DNA from: Chloroflexota bacterium
Lineage (GTDB): Bacteria; Chloroflexota; Dehalococcoidia; UBA3495
Reading direction: 5' to 3'
NCBI GenBank assembly: GCA_002716645.1
Contig: PBBR01000009.1
Location: 26,956-34,549 of the forward strand
DNA: 7,594 bases
Part shown: positions 1 to 5,624 of the stretch, in pieces
Position numbering within the stretch: position 1 is the stretch's first letter
Layout: each line of letters begins with the position of its first letter
Made by a program: the position numbers and the translations under genes
The notes under the pieces: model-generated
Seen by the model: only the letters and a program-made list of their open reading frames with translations
What the model was told of the DNA's origin: nothing
The model's database searches: none

Positions 1-407
1 ACCATCACAGCCAAGGTAGCTGCCGCAGCACCGTACGTTCCGCCAGAAACAGGAGCGTCCAATACTGTGACGCCTTTCTCAGCACACATATCGTGTATAC
101 GTCTTATAGCCGTAGGCGAATTGGTAGAAAGATCCATATAAACAGTTTCAGAAGAGGCCCCTTCCAAAATTCCATTTTCGCCCAATACTACAGCTTCTAC
201 ATCTCTTGGCACCGGCAACGATGTGAAAACAACATCTCTACCTGGAACAGCCTCTTTCGGAGTATCCGCCCAAGTTGCACCCATTTCCAACAAGTTAGTC
301 GCAGCTTCCCTGCGTAAATCATGCACTACAAGCTCATGACCCGCATTAACCAAATTAGTGGCCATTGGATTACCCATATTCCCGAGTCCAATAAATCCAA
401 CCTTCAT
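1..407 (-). CDS. 3-hydroxyisobutyrate dehydrogenase-family NAD(P)-dependent oxidoreductase (partial, N-terminal 135 residues)
   Basis: The beta-hydroxyacid dehydrogenase family reversibly oxidises small 3-hydroxyacids with NAD(P)+ in the cytoplasm. Seen here: an N-terminal Rossmann motif with G7-L-G9-N-M-G12 followed by NPMATNL, an acidic D30 at the end of the second strand (more often NAD- than NADP-type), the DLSTNSP segment at 92-98, and the substrate-binding DAPVSGG signature at 117-123. The gene runs off the left edge; the family is usually about 290-300 residues, so the C-terminal helical domain with the catalytic Lys is missing. The ATG at 405-407 is chosen because AAGGAG (413-418, minus strand) lies 5 bases upstream and the glycine motif follows at once. 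Exact substrate cannot be told: 3-hydroxyisobutyrate, tartronate semialdehyde, succinic semialdehyde or sulfolactaldehyde are all possible within this family. It has its own probable promoter and is likely not cotranscribed with the MFS gene behind it. Confidence 0.93.
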   Translation of the reverse strand, partial: MKVGFIGLGNMGNPMATNLVNAGHELVVHDLRREAATNLLEMGATWADTPKEAVPGRDVVFTSLPVPRDVEAVVLGENGILEGASSETVYMDLSTNSPTAIRRIHDMCAEKGVTVLDAPVSGGTYGAAAATLAVM

Positions 408-438
408 AATAACTCCTTAAATGCAATAAACCCGCTGC

Positions 439-447
439 ATTATAGCA
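439..447 (-). promoter_or_regulatory. Extended -10 promoter for the dehydrogenase gene
   Basis: On the minus strand the sequence TGCTATAAT is a perfect extended -10 element (TGn plus TATAAT, hexamer at 444-439). Transcription would start near position 432, giving a leader of about 25 bases that carries the AAGGAG ribosome site. No good -35 hexamer is visible at 17 bases; TTGGGT occurs but only 11 bases upstream. The call rests on sequence match and position alone. Confidence 0.5.
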
Positions 448-483
448 CCACGAAAACCCAACAGCGCAGTTAGGATATATCAC

Positions 484-1764
484 CTAATCTAATTGACGAA
501 TATCTTTAAATACCAAAAGATAAATAACACCTAATAGAACGGCTATAGCACCGTAAATAGTCATTGTTCGCCCCATTCCTATTACTCCAGCAATCAATCC
601 AATGATTAAAGAAAATATAGGGATGAGCCCTTGCTCATAATGCCATACGCTGGAGACTCTCCCACGCAACGTATCTGGAACCACTTGCTGAACCAATGTT
701 TGGTTGGACACTATAAAATGGCTCTGCGATAAACCCATAATGATCATGATACCCACAGACAAAGTTACCCATGATGACAATCCTAACACGGTAAACACCA
801 TAGACCCGGTACAGAGTGTTATAAGGCTAACTAGACCTTTTCTCAGAAAAAAACCCCATGAGGACATAATAAACGAAGCAGTTACACCGCCGATTCCCAT
901 GCTAACCATCATTGCCGTCCCTATGCCTGGACCTGCATCCAAAACCTCTGATGTATACGCAGGCAGCAAGAGAAGCAGTGGCGCAAATACTCCTGTCCTT
1001 ACAAAATTGAGCAACATTAACCGAAACATAACCCTTTTCTTTAGTATGTAGTTCATGCCTTCCAGCAAATTGCTCAACGGTGAAGAATCTTTTGCTGTAC
1101 TATCTTCTCGATACGGCATCTTCATTGGGAGCAGCAACAAGGCTGTCGCTATATATAAAGCAGCCTCTACAATAAAATTCCACGTAAAGCCTAGGGTAAT
1201 CATCAATGAACCACCCAAGATCGCTCCCAACAGCCTCATAGATGTCACAGTAAGAGCATTAAGCGCTAAAGCGTTTGCCATATACCTCTGCGGTACAGTG
1301 TTCGCAATCAAAGCCTGTCTCACAGGCTGATTTACAGCGAATCCTATTCCAGTAACCAATGTATAAGCATACACATACCCTACATTTGTTATTAAACTCA
1401 TCCCAACTAAGACCGCAAATACTACTGCAACAACACTCATTCCAACCACAGTGATGAGAGCCAATAGTCTTCTGTCCATTCTATCGGCCAAAACACCACC
1501 CCAAGGGCTAAGTAAAAGAGTAGGCAAGGCGCGTATAGCAACAGCCATTATCGAATGCACCATTGACCCGCTTACTTCTAATGCTAACCACCCCAAGGTA
1601 ATAAACTGCAACCATTGGGCAGCATTAGAGAAAAGGTTCCCTGTGAAAAGAAAACAATGATGAGGGTTCCCCTTGAGAGAACTGAACGTATCCATTTTCC
1701 GCGTGCGAGGCAAATGTTTATCGTCCGCTAGTTGCTCAGAACGCGAGTTGCCAGTAGAACTCAT
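484..1764 (-). CDS. MFS transporter, MFS_3 / enterobactin-exporter (EntS)-like family
   Basis: A 426-residue, 12-helix inner-membrane secondary transporter, probably a proton-driven exporter. The loop between helices 2 and 3 holds MFS motif A (GGVLADRMDRR, residues 89-99). NQPVRQALIANTVP at 145-158 and a C-half VPDTLRGRVSSV segment at 362-373 are typical of the MFS_3 (EntS/macrolide-efflux-like) group. A hydrophilic central loop at about 213-235 separates the two six-helix halves. The N-terminal 35 residues are hydrophilic. The ATG at 1764 is preceded by AGGCGG about 7 bases upstream, which favours it over the internal Met24. The gene lies 78 bp behind aprA on the same strand, with a long palindrome in the gap, so it may be a last operon member or separately controlled. 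The substrate is not deducible; export of a sulfur compound is only a guess from position. It is too large, with too many helices, to be the small APS-reductase membrane partner AprM. Confidence 0.9.
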   Translation of the reverse strand: MSSTGNSRSEQLADDKHLPRTRKMDTFSSLKGNPHHCFLFTGNLFSNAAQWLQFITLGWLALEVSGSMVHSIMAVAIRALPTLLLSPWGGVLADRMDRRLLALITVVGMSVVAVVFAVLVGMSLITNVGYVYAYTLVTGIGFAVNQPVRQALIANTVPQRYMANALALNALTVTSMRLLGAILGGSLMITLGFTWNFIVEAALYIATALLLLPMKMPYREDSTAKDSSPLSNLLEGMNYILKKRVMFRLMLLNFVRTGVFAPLLLLLPAYTSEVLDAGPGIGTAMMVSMGIGGVTASFIMSSWGFFLRKGLVSLITLCTGSMVFTVLGLSSWVTLSVGIMIIMGLSQSHFIVSNQTLVQQVVPDTLRGRVSSVWHYEQGLIPIFSLIIGLIAGVIGMGRTMTIYGAIAVLLGVIYLLVFKDIRQLD

Positions 1765-1796
1765 ACGAACACCGCCTAGTTACGGTAGATAGTTCA

Positions 1797-1834
1797 TGTT
1801 GTGACACAGCTATACGTATAGCTGTGTCACAACA
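1797..1834. repeat. Perfect 38-nt palindrome between aprA and the MFS gene (operator or transcript-end hairpin)
   Basis: The two 19-base halves are exact reverse complements with no spacer, centred between 1815 and 1816. Each arm also contains a smaller dyad: TGTGACACA at 1800-1808 and TGTGTCACA at 1823-1831, centres 23 bp apart, flanking GCTATACGTATAGC. As RNA it would form a very stable hairpin just past the aprA stop codon, but no run of T follows on either strand, so it is not a standard intrinsic terminator. It lies 33 bp ahead of the MFS start codon and could equally be a regulator binding site or an RNA 3'-end stabiliser. Confidence 0.75.
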
Positions 1835-1842
1835 ATACCTAA

Positions 1843-3702
1843 TTAAGTGACAATATGCTTGTATGGCTTAGTAGTAAGGTTCCACTTATTGCTTGAAGAG
1901 TCAAAAGTGGAATTTACGAATACTCTCCAATTTTTATCGTCGAGATCAGGATAATCTGATCGATAATAATAACCAGGCCAACGGGTTTCTTTACGGTGCA
2001 AGAGATGTCTCAAATGGGCTTCCCCAGTCCATGTTCTGTGGACGACTTCCCATGACCTAAGTAATTCATGCCTGTTTCTGGCACCTTGATGCGCCAAGTC
2101 TTCTCGTAGCATTTCGATTAAAGCTATTCCACGCTCCAGCGTTGGGCCATTGACCGTATACCACGACGAAGTTCCACCGGCATATTCATCCATGATTTTT
2201 TGAAGCCTGACTAGTGCTTGCTTTGGAGTTATATAGTGCGGATTCACATCATCAGATGTCGACTCTCCTTTATACTTTTCAAAGGTGTCCATAGGCGCCC
2301 ATATTGCATCAGATAAATCCTTAATTTGAGCATCACTCAAGTTCACCTGCTCAGGGTTATCTCTAACAAATCTCACTGCTGATTTAGCAGCCAAACGTCC
2401 TTCAGTAAAGGACCCTGAAGAAAACTTATGCGGAGCAGCTCCTACACCATCACCAGCCGCAAATAGGCCCCTAATGGTAGTCATTTTGTTATAACCCCAA
2501 AAGTATTCCGGAGGAGATAAATCATCAGGACCACTCACCCATGCGCCTGCTTCTCCAGAGTGAGAACCCATTATGTACGGCTCTGCGAGAACTACCTCAG
2601 AGGGAGTATCTTCAGGTGCAATATTTTGAGATGCCCATGTCATCGCTTGAGCTATTGTCATGTCCAAGAAGTCTTCCCAGGCCTCTTCTCTTACTTTATC
2701 CATCTTCTTGGGGTCTCCACCTGCTAATTCTTGCATAGCCAGGTCCGTCCTCATATACATAGGGCCTTTTCCGTCCCTGATATCCAAGAACATCTGATGG
2801 TTTCGTAACGGAGTAGGAGTAGGTACAGCAGAACCATATGGCTCGTATTTTTTAAGTTCACTATCCCTCGTAACTGTATAGTCTTCTCCCAGAGCGTTCT
2901 CCACATGAGCATGGAAATACTGGAACCACATCCCTACCGGGCCGTATCCATCCTTAAATCTAGTAGGAACGAATCTATGCTCCATTTGAGTCATTTCTGT
3001 ACCGATTGGAATCATCAAACCATAGGCAGAGCCAGTAGCAAATACCGAGTACCATGTTCTGCCAATTCCCTCGTTCACAGACCGTGGCCTGAACACGTTA
3101 GAAGCGCCACCACTCGTTATAATCACAGCTTTGGATTTAAATACCCATATCTTATTTTCCCGTACTCCAAAACCGATAGCTCCGGCTATACGCCCAGGAT
3201 CTTTTGCATCGGTTAATAAATGTGTGATAGCTATTCGTTCGTATATATTCTCTTTTCCAACTGCTTTCCTAGCCGGTTCAGCTGTCACAGGCTTTAAAGA
3301 CTCTCCGTGTATCGGGATTTGCCAACGCCCTATCCTCTCGTATTCTCCATTATCTTTCTTCCAGATAGGCAGTCCCCATTCCTCGAGTAAATGTACAGAA
3401 GAATCAACATGCCTGCCGACATCATAAACGAGGTCCTCACGTGCGAGTCCCATCATGTCATTAACCACGTATTGGACAAAATCTTCAGGAGTATTCCATC
3501 CATATCGTTGACCCATATAACAATTTATCGCGGACAACCCTTCTCCAGTCGCACCGCTACGCTCTATAACTGCTTTCTCAACAATCACGACTTTCAGATC
3601 TTCGCCCCAATACTTGGATTCGAAAGCAGCACCACAGCCTGACATACCGCCACCTATGACTAGTATGTCGCTCTCAACAGTTTCTATAGTAGGTAACGCC
3701 AT
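1843..3702 (-). CDS. aprA: Adenylylsulfate (APS) reductase alpha subunit, AprA
   Basis: Cytoplasmic FAD-containing catalytic subunit: APS + 2e- = sulfite + AMP, reversible. The 619-residue protein is close to the usual 620-660. Domains in order: FAD-binding GGGMSGCGAA at 17-26; RSGATGEGLSAIN at 48-60; the family stretch NTPEDFVQYVVNDMMG at 70-85; GRTWYSV at 214-220; RFVPTRFKDGYGPVG at 243-257; GSHSGEAGAWVSGP at 379-392; FAD-contacting AAGDGVGAAPHKFSSG at 415-430; and a helical C-terminal domain with RWPGYYYRSD at 574-583. By recalled correspondence with the Archaeoglobus enzyme, N60, W217, R248 and H381 match active-site Asn74, Trp234, Arg265 and His398. Q261 falls where that enzyme has Leu278, a likely real difference. 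The ATG at 3702 follows AGGGGGA, which overlaps the aprB stop; the 8-bp gap implies translational coupling with aprB. Electron partner genes (qmo or aprM) are not in the window. Confidence 0.97.
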   Translation of the reverse strand: MALPTIETVESDILVIGGGMSGCGAAFESKYWGEDLKVVIVEKAVIERSGATGEGLSAINCYMGQRYGWNTPEDFVQYVVNDMMGLAREDLVYDVGRHVDSSVHLLEEWGLPIWKKDNGEYERIGRWQIPIHGESLKPVTAEPARKAVGKENIYERIAITHLLTDAKDPGRIAGAIGFGVRENKIWVFKSKAVIITSGGASNVFRPRSVNEGIGRTWYSVFATGSAYGLMIPIGTEMTQMEHRFVPTRFKDGYGPVGMWFQYFHAHVENALGEDYTVTRDSELKKYEPYGSAVPTPTPLRNHQMFLDIRDGKGPMYMRTDLAMQELAGGDPKKMDKVREEAWEDFLDMTIAQAMTWASQNIAPEDTPSEVVLAEPYIMGSHSGEAGAWVSGPDDLSPPEYFWGYNKMTTIRGLFAAGDGVGAAPHKFSSGSFTEGRLAAKSAVRFVRDNPEQVNLSDAQIKDLSDAIWAPMDTFEKYKGESTSDDVNPHYITPKQALVRLQKIMDEYAGGTSSWYTVNGPTLERGIALIEMLREDLAHQGARNRHELLRSWEVVHRTWTGEAHLRHLLHRKETRWPGYYYRSDYPDLDDKNWRVFVNSTFDSSSNKWNLTTKPYKHIVT

Positions 3703-3710
3703 ATATCCCC

Positions 3711-4166
3711 CTATTTATTCCCTTGTAGAGTTGGTAATGCATCCACTCCTAGCCATTTGGACTCTCCTGCGAGACCCTGACCAGCCAGGTCTTTTTCCTT
3801 ATCTTCTGTGAAATCCTTGTACGGGTCAGAAGAACCCACTGGGGTACTACGGGATGGATACGTAAACTGCAGTTCCCTACCATCTCTAAACTTGACTGTC
3901 CATGTGAGGCCACCATCGATACGCTTAGGTTGCACAGAAGCTCCTAGCGGCACAAAATCAGAATACCCTCGAACAAATATCGCGTCTTGAGGACACAATT
4001 TGACGCATGCGTAACATTCTGAGCACAATTCTGGCTCTTGATTGAATCCCTTATTCTGTTCTGTATCCAAAGTCATCAGATCATTCGGACAGATATAAAC
4101 ACATAAAGGTCCTTCATGTTCTCCAGCACAAGCGTTACATGTCTGCGGATTTACATAAGTCGGCAT
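3711..4166 (-). CDS. aprB: Adenylylsulfate (APS) reductase beta subunit, AprB (2x[4Fe-4S])
   Basis: Iron-sulfur electron-transfer subunit that docks on AprA and passes electrons between its FAD and an outside carrier. At 151 residues it has the family length. Two [4Fe-4S] motifs are visible: C10-x2-C13-x8-C22-x3-C26-P and C48-x2-C51-x2-C54-x3-C58-P. After them come the AprB-specific VRGYSDFVPLGASVQP (about 65-80) and WTVKFRDGRELQFTYPSRST, then a polar C-terminal tail that in known structures wraps round AprA. Oddities: residue 49 is Ser (codon TCA) where AprB normally has Trp (CWECY), the residue proposed to carry electrons toward FAD; the first cluster loop has one extra residue compared with the Archaeoglobus protein; and the usual CDGC is CNAC. 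Start ATG at 4166 is preceded by GGGGAGG (4173-4179) with good spacing. It follows sat by 65 bp, with an intrinsic terminator between, and is followed by aprA after 8 bp. Confidence 0.96.
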   Translation of the reverse strand: MPTYVNPQTCNACAGEHEGPLCVYICPNDLMTLDTEQNKGFNQEPELCSECYACVKLCPQDAIFVRGYSDFVPLGASVQPKRIDGGLTWTVKFRDGRELQFTYPSRSTPVGSSDPYKDFTEDKEKDLAGQGLAGESKWLGVDALPTLQGNK

Positions 4167-4192
4167 TGATTTCCTCCCCGTTAATTTTTCTT

Positions 4193-4226
4193 AAAAAAGT
4201 AGCCCCCACTAAAGTGGGGGCTACTT
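4193..4226 (-). terminator. Intrinsic (rho-independent) terminator between sat and aprB
   Basis: Read leftward, a 13-bp perfect stem (arms 4214-4226 and 4197-4209, GC-rich GTAGCCCCCAC core) with a four-base TTTA loop is followed by six T (4198-4193, partly shared with the stem foot). It starts 5 bases after the sat stop codon. It should end or attenuate sat transcription, so aprBA would depend on read-through or on a promoter inside the sat 3' end; only about 27 bases separate the T tract from the aprB start codon, and these hold mainly its ribosome site. Confidence 0.88.
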
Positions 4227-4231
4227 ATAAG

Positions 4232-5512
4232 TTACACGCTTAAATTACTACAAGTGCAAACAGTACAAGCGCAATCTACCTCATGCATAGTCATGACAGG
4301 GGTTCTACCAGCTAGATAGTCATCACCAACGAAGGGACTCCCAAACCCGTATTGGTCTGCGCATTTTCGTACCACTTCTAAAACCTCTGGTCGTAATGTG
4401 AGCGGTGCAGGTTCTACTCCACCTTGAATTATACTACGAATATATGTTCCAGATAACTCTTGCTTTTGATCTCCGTGACCGCACAATCCCTCGTATGCGA
4501 CTCCTGCACATTTAGGACAGTACCACCACTCAAGTGTTAGGACAGATTTTATCCCTAATTCCGGTAAATCGTCAAAAATCTTATGAGCGGCGTAGGTATC
4601 ATAGTAGTCCCCCACACCTGCATGGTCTCTACCAAACATATGGTGAGTACAACCCATATTCTTGCGAACCAAAGCATGAAAAACAGCCTCTCGCGGACCA
4701 GCATATCTCATATCCCACATAAGAGTAGAGGTATAGTGAACATCTTTCTTAAAAAATCCTTCATCGCGCAAGACTTGATGGGATAGTACTATCGCTTCGT
4801 CGATATAGTCACCAAGTTTTTTTTCCCCAATCACAGCACTTACAAGAATACCTTCCGCTTCGGATGCAAGACTGGCTCCCTTCATAAGCCATTCATGACC
4901 CGAATGAGGTACGTTTCTCGTCTGATGGGCCACCACTTTTGACCATCCTAACTGAGAAAATGTATTCCTGAGCTGTCGGGGGGTCTTCCAGTATTCGTCA
5001 AAGGGAGGATTCAATACAGGAACGTTTACAAGGGTAACTGGTCCTGACACAAAGAATTCATTGTATTCATGAGTTCTTTGTACCCCTGGATGGCCTTGGT
5101 CGTTAGTGCCATAAATATTAAGGCATAAAAAGTCTTTATCATATGAATAAACTTCTTCCACCGTCATGATAGCTAATGGCAAATCTTGATAAGTAAGAAG
5201 AATATCGCTACCGGTTTTAATATCCAAACTATGTATAGCTGCTGCCGACACATCGAGAAGGATTGGAATACTCCATATGTATCCACTCTCCAGAGTCATA
5301 TGTTTAGTTACTGAATCGAGATCGTTGAATCCCATAAAGCCAGCTAATGGTGAAAAAAAACCGTAAGATAAATTCACGCATTCTCGAGCAAGCTGGTCAC
5401 GTAGAGCTAATCTAGGCAAACGCAATGCCCTTTCAAGCTCATCACCCTGCAGCTTCGACACTCGTTCTATTAATACTCCACCGTGGGGAGACAGGCTATT
5501 ATCTATAGTCAA
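4232..5512 (-). CDS. sat: Sulfate adenylyltransferase (ATP sulfurylase), dissimilatory Sat type
   Basis: Cytoplasmic enzyme: ATP + sulfate = APS + pyrophosphate, run in reverse in sulfite oxidisers to make ATP. The 426-residue sequence shows an N-terminal SPHGG (8-12) and PUA-like region with SPLAGFMGF (54-62), the nucleotide-binding QTRNVPHSGHE at 197-207 (HxGH), WDMRYAGPREAVFHA at 266-280, GRDHAGVGDYY at 294-304, a zinc-ribbon-like C322-x2-C325-x8-C334-x-H336, and LSGTYIRSIIQGG at 353-365 followed by LRPEV. There is no APS-kinase domain, as expected for the prokaryotic homo-oligomeric type. The start is TTG at 5510-5512, chosen because GAGGTT lies 7-8 bases upstream, the conserved PHGG follows, and the next in-frame Met is residue 60. 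Oddity: the protein ends in DCACTVCTC (413-421), a CxCxxCxC tail not part of the catalytic fold as I know it. It heads the sat-aprB-aprA cluster and is divergent from moeA. Confidence 0.97.
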   Translation of the reverse strand: MTIDNSLSPHGGVLIERVSKLQGDELERALRLPRLALRDQLARECVNLSYGFFSPLAGFMGFNDLDSVTKHMTLESGYIWSIPILLDVSAAAIHSLDIKTGSDILLTYQDLPLAIMTVEEVYSYDKDFLCLNIYGTNDQGHPGVQRTHEYNEFFVSGPVTLVNVPVLNPPFDEYWKTPRQLRNTFSQLGWSKVVAHQTRNVPHSGHEWLMKGASLASEAEGILVSAVIGEKKLGDYIDEAIVLSHQVLRDEGFFKKDVHYTSTLMWDMRYAGPREAVFHALVRKNMGCTHHMFGRDHAGVGDYYDTYAAHKIFDDLPELGIKSVLTLEWWYCPKCAGVAYEGLCGHGDQKQELSGTYIRSIIQGGVEPAPLTLRPEVLEVVRKCADQYGFGSPFVGDDYLAGRTPVMTMHEVDCACTVCTCSNLSV

Positions 5513-5518
5513 TATTTC

Positions 5519-5524
5519 AACCTC
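5519..5524 (-). promoter_or_regulatory. Ribosome binding site supporting the TTG start of sat
   Basis: GAGGTT on the minus strand, with the GAGG core ending 8 bases before the TTG codon at 5512. It supports the non-ATG start, since no ATG or GTG near this position gives the conserved N-terminal PHGG segment. Confidence 0.6.
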
Positions 5525-5538
5525 GCTGATAGCCGCCC

Positions 5539-5547
5539 ATTATGACA
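5539..5547 (-). promoter_or_regulatory. Probable extended -10 promoter for sat
   Basis: Minus-strand TGTCATAAT fits an extended -10 element (TGn + CATAAT, hexamer 5544-5539). The start point would be near 5532, leaving about 20 bases of leader with the GAGGTT ribosome site. No convincing -35 hexamer is visible; the CGGGAT/ATCCCG dyad occupies the spacer. Confidence 0.4.
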
Positions 5548-5564
5548 CGGGATAAGAAATCCCG
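5548..5564. repeat. Inverted repeat in the sat/moeA divergent promoter region (possible operator)
   Basis: CGGGAT and ATCCCG are separated by AAGAA, a 6-bp dyad within the 112-bp divergent gap. It sits immediately upstream of the putative sat -10 element and just upstream of where the moeA -35 would be, a position that would suit a regulator acting on both directions. It is short, so chance cannot be excluded. Confidence 0.35.
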
Positions 5565-5591
5565 CTATATGCGAATATTAAAATTAAGACA

Positions 5592-5597
5592 TATAAT
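5592..5597 (+). promoter_or_regulatory. Probable -10 element of the moeA operon promoter
   Basis: A consensus TATAAT hexamer lies 27 bases before the moeA ATG. The region is AT-rich, and the bases 17 upstream (near 5569-5574) do not resemble TTGACA, so the assignment is by the -10 match and position only. Confidence 0.4.
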
Positions 5598-5624
5598 ATC
5601 GGTAATTCCAGTAGAGCTTTAAAA

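Noticed and set aside
93..317. Plus-strand open frame opposite the dehydrogenase gene
   Set aside because: It has no recognisable motifs, and the minus-strand frame gives a clear Rossmann-fold dehydrogenase with promoter and ribosome site.
470..487. TTAGG/CCTAA inverted repeat at the MFS stop codon as a terminator
   Set aside because: Only 5 bp of stem, an 8-base loop and no T tract; could easily occur by chance.
704..1660. Three plus-strand open frames opposite the MFS gene
   Set aside because: Antisense shadows of a clear 12-helix transporter; no family motifs and no ribosome sites.
484..1764. AprM, the membrane partner of APS reductase in some sulfur oxidisers
   Set aside because: The protein has MFS motif A and about 12 helices over 426 residues, unlike the small AprM protein.
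1800..1831. CRP/FNR-type site, from the TGTGA and TCACA ends of the palindrome
   Set aside because: The outer half-sites are 22 bases apart, not the 6 of a CRP site, and no half-site pair with proper spacing is present.
2541..3990. Several plus-strand open frames opposite aprA and aprB
   Set aside because: Antisense shadows; the minus-strand frames encode unmistakable APS reductase subunits.
5513..5624. Riboswitch (for example a Moco-type leader) ahead of moeA
   Set aside because: The predicted leader is only about 20 bases long and shows no large structured element.
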